A stretch of 41,087 nt of DNA from an uncultured Burkholderiales bacterium (GTDB lineage: Bacteria > Pseudomonadota > Gammaproteobacteria > Burkholderiales > Burkholderiaceae_E). Of the stretch, positions 31,009-39,732 are shown piece after piece. The notes beneath the pieces are model-generated. The model was not told the DNA's origin. It saw only the letters and a program-made list of their open reading frames with translations, and did not search any database. Location: the NCBI GenBank assembly GCA_902826305.1, contig CADEEH010000032.1, positions 1 to 41,087 on the forward strand, read 5' to 3'. Position 1 is the stretch's first letter; every line of letters starts with the position of its first letter. Position numbers and translations under genes: made by a program.

Positions 31009-32349
31009 ATGTTCGACTACGATCAAGAGCGCCTGAAGGCGATCGCCGCCGATGTCGTCGACCGTTCGAAGCGGATCGGCGCCACCGCCAGTGCGGTCGA
31101 CGTCTCCGAATCCAGCGGGCTGGCGGTCAACGTCCGCCGCGGCTCGGTGGAGACGATCGAGCAGACCCGCGACAAGTCGATCGGGGTGACCGTCTACGTC
31201 GGTCAGCGCCGTGGCCATGCGAGTTCGAGCGACTATTCGCCGCGGGCATTGCAGGAGACGGTCGCCGCCGCCTTCGAGATCGCGCGCCACACCAGCGAGG
31301 ATCCCTGCGCCGGGCTGCCCGAGGCCGAACTGCTGGCCACCGAGATGCCCGACCTGGACCTGTTCCATCCGTGGGACGTCTCCGTCGACGAGGCCATTTC
31401 GATCGCCAAGCGGGTCGAACACGCGGCGCTGTCGACGAGCCCGATGATCAGGAACAGCGACGGCGCCTCGGTCGGCGTCAGCCACGGGCATTTCGTGTCG
31501 GCCAATTCACTCGGCTTCGTCGGCGGCTACCCGTTCAGCCGGCATTCGCTGTCGTGTTCGCCGATCGCCCAGCGCGGCGACGAGATGCAGCGCGACGACT
31601 GGTATTCGTCGGCCCCGTCGGCAGCGCGGCTCGCCGATCCGGAGACGCTCGGTCGTTATGCGGCGGAACGGGCGCTCGCCCGGCTCGGCGCGCGACGGTT
31701 GTCCACACGGCGCGTGCCGGTGCTGTTCGAGGCCCCGCTCGCCTGCGGCCTGCTCGGCAGCTTCGTGCAGGCGGCCAGCGGCGGTGCGTTGTATCGCCAC
31801 GCGAGTTTCCTCCTCGACACACTCGGCCAGCGGATCTTCTCGCCGCATGTCGACATCGTCGAGGATCCGCACGTGCCCGCGGAGATCGGCAGTGCACCGT
31901 TCGACAGCGAAGGTGTGCGCACCTCGCGCCGCACCGTGGTCAGCGCCGGCACGCTGCAGGGGTATTTCCTGTCGACGTATTCGGGGCGCAAGCTCGGCAT
32001 GGCCACCACCGGCAACGCCGGCGGCTCGCACAACCTGACACTGTCGAGCCGGCTCACGCGCCAGCTCGACGACCTGCCGGCGATGCTGCGCCGACTGGGC
32101 AACGGCTTCCTGGTCACCGAGCTGATGGGCCAGGGCGTCAACTACGTGACCGGCGACTACTCGCGCGGGGCCAGCGGCTTCTGGGTCGAGAACGGCCGGA
32201 TCGCGTTCCCGGTCGAGGAGGTCACCCTCGCCGGCAACATGAAGGACATGTTCCACCACATCGTCGCCGTCGGCAGCGACGTGGTCCAGCGTGGCACCAA
32301 GCGCTGCGGATCGGTGCTGATCGAGCAGATGGCATTGGCCGGCGCCTGA
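31009..32349 (+). CDS. pmbA: TldE/PmbA-type metalloprotease subunit, 446 aa
   Basis: Partner of TldD in a heterodimeric protease that matures small peptides and processes CcdA in enterics. Characteristic blocks are VDVSESSGLAVNVRRGSVETIEQTRDKSIGVTVYVGQRRGHASSSD near the start, the middle LARLGARRLSTRRVPVLFEAPLACGLLGSFVQAASGGALYR, and the C-terminal GQGVNYVTGDYSRGASGFWVENGRIAFPVEEVTLAGNMKDMFHHI. TldE lacks the HExxxH metal site of TldD, and none is seen here. tldD is not in the window. Length matches the family. Confidence 0.95.
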   Translation: MFDYDQERLKAIAADVVDRSKRIGATASAVDVSESSGLAVNVRRGSVETIEQTRDKSIGVTVYVGQRRGHASSSDYSPRALQETVAAAFEIARHTSEDPCAGLPEAELLATEMPDLDLFHPWDVSVDEAISIAKRVEHAALSTSPMIRNSDGASVGVSHGHFVSANSLGFVGGYPFSRHSLSCSPIAQRGDEMQRDDWYSSAPSAARLADPETLGRYAAERALARLGARRLSTRRVPVLFEAPLACGLLGSFVQAASGGALYRHASFLLDTLGQRIFSPHVDIVEDPHVPAEIGSAPFDSEGVRTSRRTVVSAGTLQGYFLSTYSGRKLGMATTGNAGGSHNLTLSSRLTRQLDDLPAMLRRLGNGFLVTELMGQGVNYVTGDYSRGASGFWVENGRIAFPVEEVTLAGNMKDMFHHIVAVGSDVVQRGTKRCGSVLIEQMALAGA

Positions 32350-32368
32350 GCGCCGCCCCGTCACACCG

Positions 32369-32938
32369 ATGAGCAAGGCTTTTGTACGCGACGACGGCGA
32401 CGGCGAGGACCTCGACGATTTCGACGAGGATGCCGCGGCGTCCCCCGCGCCCGGTGTCCGCAACTACATCACGCCGGCGGGATTCGCGCGGCTCAAGACG
32501 GAGCTGCTGCACCTGATCGATGTCGATCGGCCCGAGGTCGTGCGGGTGGTGTCGTGGGCCGCCTCCAACGGCGATCGTTCCGAGAACGGCGACTACCTGT
32601 ACGGGAAGAAGCGGCTGCGCGAGATCGACCGCAGGATCCGGTTCCTGACCAAGCGCATCGATGCCGCCGACGTCGTCGACCCGATGCAGCGCGAGGACGT
32701 CGACCAGGCCTTCTTCGGCGCGACCGTGCGTTACCGGCGCGACAGCGGTGCCGAGGAGACGGTCACGATCGTCGGCATCGACGAGGTCGATCCGGCGCGC
32801 GGCCGGATCAGCTGGATCTCGCCGGTGGCCAAGGCACTGCTGAAGGCCCGCGAGGGCGACGTGGTGGTGTTGAAGACCCCCGTGGGCGAGGAGCGGCTCG
32901 AGATCGAGGAAGTGATCTACCGCCCCCTCGAGGACTAG
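32369..32938 (+). CDS. greB: Transcription elongation factor GreB, 189 aa
   Basis: Rescues backtracked RNA polymerase by stimulating cleavage of the nascent RNA. After an acidic 29-residue N-terminal extension (DDGDGEDLDDFDEDAAASP) the coiled-coil domain reads YITPAGFARLKTELLHLI ... SWAASNGDRSENGDYLYGKKRLREIDRRIRFLTKRID, with the tip acidic residues in DRSENGDY. The C-terminal FKBP-like domain (FGATVRYRRDSGAEETVTIVGIDEVD) ends with ISWISPVAKALLKAREGD. The ISWISP motif indicates GreB, not GreA. It starts 19 bp after pmbA and is convergent with spoT. Confidence 0.95.
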   Translation: MSKAFVRDDGDGEDLDDFDEDAAASPAPGVRNYITPAGFARLKTELLHLIDVDRPEVVRVVSWAASNGDRSENGDYLYGKKRLREIDRRIRFLTKRIDAADVVDPMQREDVDQAFFGATVRYRRDSGAEETVTIVGIDEVDPARGRISWISPVAKALLKAREGDVVVLKTPVGEERLEIEEVIYRPLED

Positions 32939-32975
32939 GACCTGTCTCGAAACTACTGCGCGTCCCGATTTTCGG

Positions 32976-35246
32976 TCAGGACCGCCAGATCCGCCGCACC
33001 TGGGCGATCGCGCGCAGCCGACGCATCACCCGGGCGAGATGCTGCCGGTCGTGCACCTGGACCGTGAACTTCAGGTTGGCCGTGGTCCCCGCATCCTCGT
33101 TCATCGCGACATGCACGATGTTGGCCTCGCAGGCGGCGATCTCCGCCGCGACGCGACCGAGCAGTCCGCGATCGTCGGCGACCAGCAGCTCGACCGACAC
33201 CCGGAACAGGCCGGTGATGTCCTCGGCCCATTCGACTTCGATCCAGCGTTCGGCATCCTTGCCGCGCAGCCTCAGCGCCGATGCGCAGTCGTCACGGTGC
33301 ACCATCAGGCCGTGGCCGCCACGCATGTGCCCGATCACGCCGTCGCCCGGCAGCGGATGACAGCACGGGCCGTACTGCACGGCGCTGCCTTCGGTGCCGT
33401 GGACCATGATCGGCGCCGGACGCGGGATCGCCAGCGCGGCCGCGGGCCGGCCGGCGATCTGCAGTGCGACGGTCCTCGCGACCACCGGTGCCAGCCGTTT
33501 GCCCAGGCCGATCTCCGCGTACAGGTCCTCGATCGACCGGGTGCCGCAGTCGCGCGCCGCACGCTCGAGCAGCGTCGGCTCGAGTGAACCCGCGTCGATG
33601 CGCACCGCGGCCAACGACTGCTCGAGCAGGCGTCGACCGAGCTCGACCGATTCACCGAACTCGACCGTCTTCAGGTAATGGCGGATCTCCGCGCGCGCCT
33701 TGCCGGTCCGGACGAACGACAGCCAGGCCGGATTCGGATGCGACTTCGGGTCGGTCACCACCTCGACCGTGTCGCCGTTCTGCAGTTCCGTGCGCAGCGG
33801 CATCGAGCGCTGGTTGATGCGCGCGCCGACCGCCGTGTCGCCGATGTCGGTGTGCACCGTGTAGGCGAAGTCGATCACCGTCGCCCCGCGCGGCAGCGCC
33901 CGGATCTGCCCCTGCGGGGTGAACACGTAGACCGCGTCGGGGAACAGGTCGACCTTGACGTTCTCGATGAACTCGAGTGAATCACCGGTCTGGTGCTGGA
34001 TGTCGAGCAGCGACTTCAGCCACTGGTGCGTGCGCATCTGCAGCTCGGAGAAACTCTCCTTGTCGGCCTTGTACAGCCAGTGGGCGGCGACGCCGGACTC
34101 GTTGATCCGCTGCATCTCGCGGGTGCGGATCTGGAACTCCACCGGCGTGCCGTGGGGACCGACCAGCGTCGTGTGCAGCGACTGATAGCCGTTGACCTTC
34201 GGGATCGCGATGTAGTCCTTGAACCGGCCGGGCACGGGCTTGAAGCTGCCGTGCAGCGCGCCCAGCGCCACGTAGCAGGCCGGTACGTCCTCGACGATCA
34301 CACGAAACGCGTAGATGTCGAGCACCTGCGAGAACGACAGCCGCTTGTCGCGCATCTTGCGGTACACGCCGTACAGCGTCTTCTCGCGGCCGAACACCTC
34401 GGCATTGACGCCCATCTCCGGCAGCTTCTTCTGCACCGTCTCGAGCACCTTGCCCAGCATCTCGCGCCGGTTGCCGCGGGATGCCAGCACCGCCTTGCCG
34501 ATCACCTTCGAGCGCCAAGGGAACTGGTGGCCGAACGACAGGTCGAGCAGTTCGTTGTACAGCTTGTGCAGTCCGAGCCGGTTGGCAATCGGCGCGTAGA
34601 TCTCCAGGGTCTCGCGCGCGACCCGGCGCTGCTTGTCGCGCGAGACCGCGCCCAGCGTACGCATGTTGTGCAGCCGGTCGGCGAGCTTGACCAGGATCAC
34701 GCGCACGTCGCGCGCCATCGCCAGCAGCATCTTGCGGAAGCTCTCGGCCTGCTGGTGTTCGCGCGAGGCGAATTCGACCCGGTCGAACTTGGACAGCCCG
34801 TCGACCAGCTCGGCGACCTCGGGGCCGAAGCGGGTGACCAGGTCCTCCTTCTGCGCGCCGGAGTCCTCGATCACGTCGTGCAGCAGCGCCGCCATCAGCG
34901 TGTCGGCGTCGAGTTTCCACAGCGCACAGATCTCGGCGACCGCGATCGGATGCGAGATGTAGGGCTCGCCACTGGATCGGAACTGACCCAGGTGCGCCGC
35001 GTCCGAGTAGCGATAGGCCTCGCGGATCCGGCGCACGTCGGCCGCCGGCAGGTAGGTGGCCGCGAGCTTGGTCAGTCCGGCCAGCGTGACGATCTTGCGT
35101 TCGTCGGGGGCGGACCAGAAGGTCTCGCCCGAATCGGGAGGGGGTGTCTCGGTGGCGCGCCGTTCGCGCGCCTGCTGGCGGCGCGAACGCGCCGTCGGGG
35201 GAATCGTCGCCGCGTTCGCGGCGGATCGACTATCGCTGAAGTCCAT
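32976..35246 (-). CDS. spoT: Bifunctional (p)ppGpp synthetase/hydrolase SpoT/Rel, 756 aa
   Basis: Makes and degrades (p)ppGpp. The HD hydrolase site is intact (ISHPIAVAEICALWKLDADTLMAALLHDVIEDS, HD near residue 123). The synthetase domain has FGREKTLYGVYRKMRDKRLSF and RFKD in GRFKDYIAIPKVNGYQSLHTT (about residue 342), the RxKD motif of bifunctional enzymes, unlike the EFDD of RelA in this window. TGS, a CC-type zinc-binding region (YGPCCHPLPGDGVIGHMRGGHGLMVHRDDC) and a C-terminal ACT domain follow. The start is the ATG with aggtgag upstream, 24 bp downstream of the rpoZ stop, so it sits in a gmk-rpoZ-spoT operon. Confidence 0.95.
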   Translation of the reverse strand: MDFSDSRSAANAATIPPTARSRRQQARERRATETPPPDSGETFWSAPDERKIVTLAGLTKLAATYLPAADVRRIREAYRYSDAAHLGQFRSSGEPYISHPIAVAEICALWKLDADTLMAALLHDVIEDSGAQKEDLVTRFGPEVAELVDGLSKFDRVEFASREHQQAESFRKMLLAMARDVRVILVKLADRLHNMRTLGAVSRDKQRRVARETLEIYAPIANRLGLHKLYNELLDLSFGHQFPWRSKVIGKAVLASRGNRREMLGKVLETVQKKLPEMGVNAEVFGREKTLYGVYRKMRDKRLSFSQVLDIYAFRVIVEDVPACYVALGALHGSFKPVPGRFKDYIAIPKVNGYQSLHTTLVGPHGTPVEFQIRTREMQRINESGVAAHWLYKADKESFSELQMRTHQWLKSLLDIQHQTGDSLEFIENVKVDLFPDAVYVFTPQGQIRALPRGATVIDFAYTVHTDIGDTAVGARINQRSMPLRTELQNGDTVEVVTDPKSHPNPAWLSFVRTGKARAEIRHYLKTVEFGESVELGRRLLEQSLAAVRIDAGSLEPTLLERAARDCGTRSIEDLYAEIGLGKRLAPVVARTVALQIAGRPAAALAIPRPAPIMVHGTEGSAVQYGPCCHPLPGDGVIGHMRGGHGLMVHRDDCASALRLRGKDAERWIEVEWAEDITGLFRVSVELLVADDRGLLGRVAAEIAACEANIVHVAMNEDAGTTANLKFTVQVHDRQHLARVMRRLRAIAQVRRIWRS

Positions 35247-35270
35247 AGTCCATCGCGCCGCTCACCTTCG

Positions 35271-35474
35271 TCAGATCGGGACTCGCCTCAGCATCTCCAC
35301 ACCGACCTTGCCGCTGGCGATCTCGCGCAGCGCGGTCACGGTCGGTTTGTCCTTGGTCTCGATCTTCGGGGCGTGGCCCTGCGCCAGCATCCGCGCCCGG
35401 TAGGTGGCCGCGAGTGTCAGCTCGAAACGGTTGGGGATCTGCTTCAGGCAATCTTCGACGGTGATGCGGGCCAT
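35271..35474 (-). CDS. rpoZ: RNA polymerase omega subunit, 67 aa
   Basis: Small subunit that aids RNA polymerase assembly and forms part of a (p)ppGpp-binding site. The sequence opens [30 protein letters not shown] and continues with [16 protein letters not shown], matching RpoZ through its full length. It lies between gmk (28 bp upstream) and spoT (24 bp downstream). Confidence 0.96.
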   Translation of the reverse strand: MARITVEDCLKQIPNRFELTLAATYRARMLAQGHAPKIETKDKPTVTALREIASGKVGVEMLRRVPI

Positions 35475-35502
35475 TGGCTGTGTTTCCGGTTCGTGATGCG
35501 GG

Positions 35503-36153
35503 TCATTCGTCGTCCGCCGCCGGGGCGATCAGGGCACCGAGCAAGTCCGCATGCCGCGCCCGCTGCTTGGCATAACGCAGGCGCGCGGCGTCGACGACGC
35601 TGGTCAGTTCCTGGAGGGCGGAGGCAAACTCTTGATTAATAATAACATATTGAAAGCGCCGTGCCTGGGCCAATTCAGCACGGGCGGCGGCGATCCGGGC
35701 ATCGATGGTCGCCGGTGCATCCTGGCCACGGGCGACCAGCCGGCGCCGCAGCTCGTCGATCGAAGGCGGCGCGATGAAGATGCCGATCGCGTCCGGATAC
35801 AGCCGGGCCACCTGTTCGGCGCCCTGCCAGTCGATCTCAAGCACGATGTCGGCACCCTGCGCGATCCGCTCCTCGATCCAGCGCCTCGACGTGCCGTACA
35901 GGTTGCCGTGCACCTGCGCCCACTCCAGGAACTCACCGGCCTGGCGCCGTCGTTCGAACTCCGCCCGGTCGACGAACACATAGTCCTTGCCATTCGTCTC
36001 GGCCGGACGCGGCGAACGGGTGGTGAACGAGATCGACAGTTCGATGCCGGGACGCTGGCCGAGCAGCGCGCGCACCAGGGACGTCTTGCCGGCTCCCGAG
36101 GGGGCGACGATCGTGAACAGGCTGCCGGCACCGACGATCGCGGAGTCGGTCAT
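35503..36153 (-). CDS. gmk: Guanylate kinase, 216 aa
   Basis: Phosphorylates GMP to GDP. The P-loop [17 protein letters not shown] (about residues 15-31) is followed by [30 protein letters not shown], then [34 protein letters not shown]. The start is the ATG giving [18 protein letters not shown]; a longer open frame extends to 36615 but is not conserved. Near the C-terminus ([17 protein letters not shown]) the DNA at 35631-35655 is strikingly A/T-rich. It heads the gmk-rpoZ-spoT operon. Confidence 0.95.
   Translation of the reverse strand: MTDSAIVGAGSLFTIVAPSGAGKTSLVRALLGQRPGIELSISFTTRSPRPAETNGKDYVFVDRAEFERRRQAGEFLEWAQVHGNLYGTSRRWIEERIAQGADIVLEIDWQGAEQVARLYPDAIGIFIAPPSIDELRRRLVARGQDAPATIDARIAAARAELAQARRFQYVIINQEFASALQELTSVVDAARLRYAKQRARHADLLGALIAPAADDE
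35644..35673 (-). promoter_or_regulatory. Candidate internal promoter within gmk, reading into rpoZ/spoT
   Basis: On the minus strand TTGGCC (35673-35668) and TATGTT (35649-35644) are 18 bp apart, each matching the sigma-70 consensus at four of six positions. They adjoin a very A/T-rich stretch, which would help melting. Confidence 0.3.
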
Positions 36154-36335
36154 GCAGCCGTGTCCTTGGCCGTACCGGTGGTTCGAGGCGTACGTGCGGC
36201 AGTTCGCATGGATCCGGGCATCGAGACGTGTCCGTCCGCAAGCCCGCCATGGTACGCGAGGCCGGCCCGCTGTCGGGGCCGGGCACGGCTGCCGCGGGTC
36301 GCGAGAGCCATGGTCACGGTCCGGCCGGCACGACG

Positions 36336-38084
36336 TCAGCGAACCGGAAGCGCCGGCACGCGGTCGGCCTGTCCCGTCGGATCCGCGATCTCGACGCGGT
36401 TGCGGCCTAGTGCCTTGGCGGTATATAGCGCGGCGTCGGCCGCCTGCACCAGCGAGGCGACGTCGCGGCCGCAGCCGGGTGCGCTCGCCAGGCCGACCGT
36501 GAACGTGATGGTCTGCGCCTGCGCCGAGACCCCGGGGTCGTCCTGCGCGAGGCGCGCCTGCGCGGATTCGAAGCGCGCCTTGGCGTCGAGCGCAGTCATG
36601 TTCGGCAGCAGGCACATGAACTCGTCGCCGCCGTACCGGCTGGCCAGGTCGCTGGTCCGGATGTTTTCCACCAGCGACCGTCCGACCAGGCGCAGCACGC
36701 GGTCGCCGGCGTCGTGACCGAAGGTGTCGTTGAAATGTTTGAAGTGGTCCACGTCGACGAGTGCGACGGTCAACGGCTGGCCGGCACGAAGGCAGCGCGC
36801 GAGCTCCCGTGGCAGCGTCTCGTCGAACAGGCGCCGGTTCGGCAGGCCAGTCAGCACATCGCGCAGTGCCTGCTCGCGCAGCGTCTCGCGCAGGCGCAGG
36901 TTCGACAGTCCGAGCTTGACGACCTCGCCGAAGAGCTCCGATCGCCGGCGCACGGAACTGCCGAACGTCTCGAGGGTGTGATCACCGATCACGTGCAGCA
37001 CGCCGATCAGCCGGCCCTCGACGTACAGCGGCGAGCACATCATCGAGCCGGTGTGGTCGTGCGGCGGGTGGCTGCAGCGCGTGCCGGATTCACCGGGCTG
37101 CAGGTGGACCGCTCCGCGGCGGATCGCCCAGCAGGCGTCCCGGTCGTAGGTCCACGGGACACTGGCTGGCGGGCCCCAGGCGCCGACGACGACCATCTCG
37201 TCGCCGTCGCCGGCAACGGCGAAACCGCCGGCGCTGTCGGCGAACAGCCGGGTGGCGGCGGTGCGGATCACGTCGAAGGCTTCGGGCTCCGTGCGCGCGG
37301 ATTGCAGCAACTGGTTCAACTCGGCGATGCGGGCCATGACGGACTTCTGCCGCTCGAGGTCGTCGACCATCGTCGCCAGGCTGCGTGTCCGTTCGTCGGC
37401 CTCGCGCTCGTAGCGTTCGAATGCCGCGGCGATCTGCCCGATCTCGTCGGGACGCGCCGCTTCGGCGATCGGCGCGGCGCCCTGTTCAGGCGGCCCATCG
37501 GTGATGCGCCTGGCGATCGCTGTCAGCGGCCGCGTCAGTGTCACGAACGAGAGCACGCCCAGCGCCAGCGCGACCGTGACACTGCGCAGGACGGTCCATC
37601 CGACATCGCGCCAGGCGTTGTCGAGGAATCGCTCGACACGCGGCGCCTGCGACGTGACCACCTTGAGCTCACCGACGCGCCTGCCCGTCGGGCCGTGATC
37701 CAGCGGCAGGACGTAGTCCTGGGTGGCAGCGACGAAGCGTGTCCACCATGCGTCGGGGCGCGCGGCGATCGCGTCGTTGCGACCGCGCGCCAGGATGTCG
37801 TCGAAGTCGCTGCGCAACGTCGCCTCCTGCACCGGGACGAATGACAAAGCACCCTTGACGATGACCTCGGCGGCCTGTTCGTTCAGGTTGTAGCCGGCCT
37901 GGGCGGCCGGCTCGCGCATGACCGCCATCATCTGCGTGATCGCCCGGCGCTCCGCCTCGATCGACTCGCGGTACTCCCCCCGGACCTGCAGGATGCTGAA
38001 CACCGCGCCGAGGGCCACACCGACCAGCGCAGCGAGCAGTGCATGCCGGATCGCGAGCCGTCCCACGCCCGGCCGACCTGTCAC
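36336..38084 (-). CDS. Membrane sensor diguanylate cyclase (HAMP-like, GAF, GGDEF), 582 aa
   Basis: Makes cyclic di-GMP. A first membrane helix (HALLAALVGVALGAVFSIL) and a second one (RSVTVALALGVLSFVTL, about residues 185-200) flank a periplasmic sensing region. A HAMP-like linker and coiled coil follow, then a GAF-like domain (about 270-410) and a GGDEF domain beginning LRDVLTGLPNRRLFDETL. GGDEF is intact (about 484) with an RxxD inhibitory site (RTSD) five residues before it. The start is the GTG that overlaps the binding-protein stop (GTGA), so the two are translationally coupled. An open frame runs 126 bp further up, without support. Confidence 0.9.
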   Translation of the reverse strand: MTGRPGVGRLAIRHALLAALVGVALGAVFSILQVRGEYRESIEAERRAITQMMAVMREPAAQAGYNLNEQAAEVIVKGALSFVPVQEATLRSDFDDILARGRNDAIAARPDAWWTRFVAATQDYVLPLDHGPTGRRVGELKVVTSQAPRVERFLDNAWRDVGWTVLRSVTVALALGVLSFVTLTRPLTAIARRITDGPPEQGAAPIAEAARPDEIGQIAAAFERYEREADERTRSLATMVDDLERQKSVMARIAELNQLLQSARTEPEAFDVIRTAATRLFADSAGGFAVAGDGDEMVVVGAWGPPASVPWTYDRDACWAIRRGAVHLQPGESGTRCSHPPHDHTGSMMCSPLYVEGRLIGVLHVIGDHTLETFGSSVRRRSELFGEVVKLGLSNLRLRETLREQALRDVLTGLPNRRLFDETLPRELARCLRAGQPLTVALVDVDHFKHFNDTFGHDAGDRVLRLVGRSLVENIRTSDLASRYGGDEFMCLLPNMTALDAKARFESAQARLAQDDPGVSAQAQTITFTVGLASAPGCGRDVASLVQAADAALYTAKALGRNRVEIADPTGQADRVPALPVR

Positions 38085-38875
38085 GGTCGCCTCCCGGACG
38101 GCCCGCGCCGCTGCCAGTCCTGAAGCGCCTCCTCGAGCAACCGGTTCGCCAATCCGCTCTCGAGCGCTGCGGCCAGTCGGGTGTCCATCGACTCGAGCAG
38201 CGCCGCGCACGGACTGCGGCGGGAGAAGCCGTGGTGGATGAAGCCTTCGTTGACGGGTCGGGACAACGGCACGATCCGGTTGGACAGGCCGAGCTGCACC
38301 AGCTGGGCGCGGCCGGTGTACAGGCCCGTGACCACGTAGTCGATCCGTCCCGCGTCGAGCTTGTGGAAGTTGACTCCGAGGCTGTCCGCGTCTTCCAGCG
38401 TCAGCCGCTGTTCGGCGATGCGGTCGAAGACATCACCGAAGCGGTCGCCGGCCGTCCGTCCGCCGCGTCTGCCGACGAGATCCTGCGGGTCGTCGAACCG
38501 GATCGGCCGTGCCGCCGGCACGAAGACCGCCATCGGATTGGCGAAGGCGGGTGATCGGGTGAACACGAGGTAGGCCTCGCGCTCGGGTGTCGGCTTCAGG
38601 CTGACGATGAGGTCGATCTTGCCGTGCTCGGCGGACTTCAGCACCCGGGGCCAGGGGCCGACGCTGCGCGCCTCCCACGCGACGCCGAGTTCGTCCAGGA
38701 TGCGACCGGTCAGGGCCACACTCGCGCCGACGATGCGCTCGCCTTCGGCCCAGTGGTACGGCGGGTAGTCCGGGTTGGCCGAGAAGACGACACGTGTGCA
38801 CCGGGCGTGCGCCGGCAGGGCTGCCAGCGCCAGGGTCGCCGCCGCCACCAGGGCGCGAACCATCGAGCGTTTCAT
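38081..38875 (-). CDS. Periplasmic amino-acid-type substrate-binding protein, 264 aa
   Basis: A predicted periplasmic solute-binding protein of the family-3 type. A signal peptide (MKRSMVRALVAAATLALAALPAHA) is followed by the fold's first strands: VVFSANPDYPPYHWAEGERIVGASVALTGRILDELGV and LKSAEHGKIDLIVSLKPTPEREAYLVFT. No ABC permease or ATPase gene is nearby. Instead it overlaps a GGDEF gene by 4 bp, so I infer it presents a ligand to that sensor. Two in-frame starts further up (GTG 38905, ATG 38893) are possible. The predicted ligand is unknown. Confidence 0.85.
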   Translation of the reverse strand: MKRSMVRALVAAATLALAALPAHARCTRVVFSANPDYPPYHWAEGERIVGASVALTGRILDELGVAWEARSVGPWPRVLKSAEHGKIDLIVSLKPTPEREAYLVFTRSPAFANPMAVFVPAARPIRFDDPQDLVGRRGGRTAGDRFGDVFDRIAEQRLTLEDADSLGVNFHKLDAGRIDYVVTGLYTGRAQLVQLGLSNRIVPLSRPVNEGFIHHGFSRRSPCAALLESMDTRLAAALESGLANRLLEEALQDWQRRGPSGRRP

Positions 38876-39052
38876 CGTGGGCCCCGGGTGCATCGACAGG
38901 GTCACCTCGATTCTGCGCTCCCGGCCGAGGCCGGGCGTTGCGCAAAAGCCGAGGAACCGTGTTCCCGGTGCCCTATCGTGCGTCGTCGGCCGCCGCCCGG
39001 ACCTGCTGCAGGTTGCCTGACGGCCTCGACGGCCGGCCGGGCAGGGCGGAGG

Positions 39053-39220
39053 TCATCCGCGTGTCGGCCTGCGGCTGGCGGGAGGGCGAGCGGCCGTCAG
39101 CCGCGCCGCCAGCTTCTTCGTGTTCGAGGCGACGAACCGCTCGAGCCTTTCGGCGAGTGGTCGAGCCGGTGGTGTCAGTGCGGGCGCGATCTGACGCGCC
39201 GACCCGACATCAGCGTGCAT
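39053..39220 (-). CDS. Possible small ORF, 55 aa
   Basis: A short reading frame with ATG at 39220, overlapping the end of the DUF6958-like gene by 11 bp. The peptide contains a basic, helix-prone core (ERLERFVASNTKKLAARLTAA) between proline-rich ends. It is the only content I can suggest for the 334 bp between the binding-protein gene and the DUF6958-like gene. No ribosome binding site is clear, so it may be random. Confidence 0.25.
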   Translation of the reverse strand: MHADVGSARQIAPALTPPARPLAERLERFVASNTKKLAARLTAARPPASRRPTRG

Positions 39221-39563
39221 CGCGTTCCGCAGTCATCCTCGTCGAGCCGGCGCCCGCGCCAGTGCCGGTTCGACTCAGGCGCACGGGGCTCTTCGGTCCG
39301 CGCACGACGACGCCCTTCGCCTCGAGGTCGAGTTGAACACATTTCATCCACCACCCGGCTTTCTCGCCTCCCGGGAAGAGCGAAGCATCAAGATGAGGCA
39401 ACAGAGCCTTCTTTGCTTCGGCGACAGTCAATCCTGGGGGCTCGATCGGCAGTACCGACAAGAGAGCCATGCGCATCGCCTCGTACTTCTTGCGATCCAC
39501 GCGTGTGACGTGGCTCGGTGAGGTGAAGTTGTGGACTTCAACCTTGTCGTCGGATGCTGGCAT
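39210..39563 (-). CDS. DUF6958-like protein, 117 aa
   Basis: A small soluble protein that I recall as the DUF6958 family; function unknown. The core TRVDRKKYEAMRMALLSVLPIEPPGLTVAEAKKALLPHLDASLFPGGEKAGWWMKCVQLDLEAKGVVVR matches the pattern of that family (winged-helix-like, with GGxKAGWW). The C-terminal tail is Arg/Gly/Thr-rich. The start is the ATG at 39563, preceded by a strong aaggag; longer frames upstream are unsupported. It stands alone, with a candidate promoter upstream. Confidence 0.8.
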   Translation of the reverse strand: MPASDDKVEVHNFTSPSHVTRVDRKKYEAMRMALLSVLPIEPPGLTVAEAKKALLPHLDASLFPGGEKAGWWMKCVQLDLEAKGVVVRGPKSPVRLSRTGTGAGAGSTRMTAERDAR

Positions 39564-39615
39564 CGTGCTCTCCTTACACGGCAATCGTGGGACTTCGCTG
39601 CCCCATGGCCGGGCC

Positions 39616-39644
39616 ATTGCAGCATGACGCGTTGACGGCGGCAA
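39616..39644 (-). promoter_or_regulatory. Candidate promoter of the DUF6958-like gene
   Basis: Minus-strand TTGCCG (39644-39639) and TGCAAT (39621-39616) are 17 bp apart; each matches consensus at four of six positions. The gene start is 52 bp downstream of the -10. Confidence 0.3.
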
Positions 39645-39732
39645 GACAGCCGACGTAGTCGATGGGTCGCCAAAATGCCGCTCGGCGAGATTGCCAGGCG
39701 GGTGGGTGAATACGCGGGACCCCCCCGAGAAG

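Noticed and set aside
33993-35639. 548-codon plus-strand frame opposite spoT
   Set aside because: Antisense to a fully recognisable SpoT and rpoZ, with low-complexity Arg/Leu/Val content.
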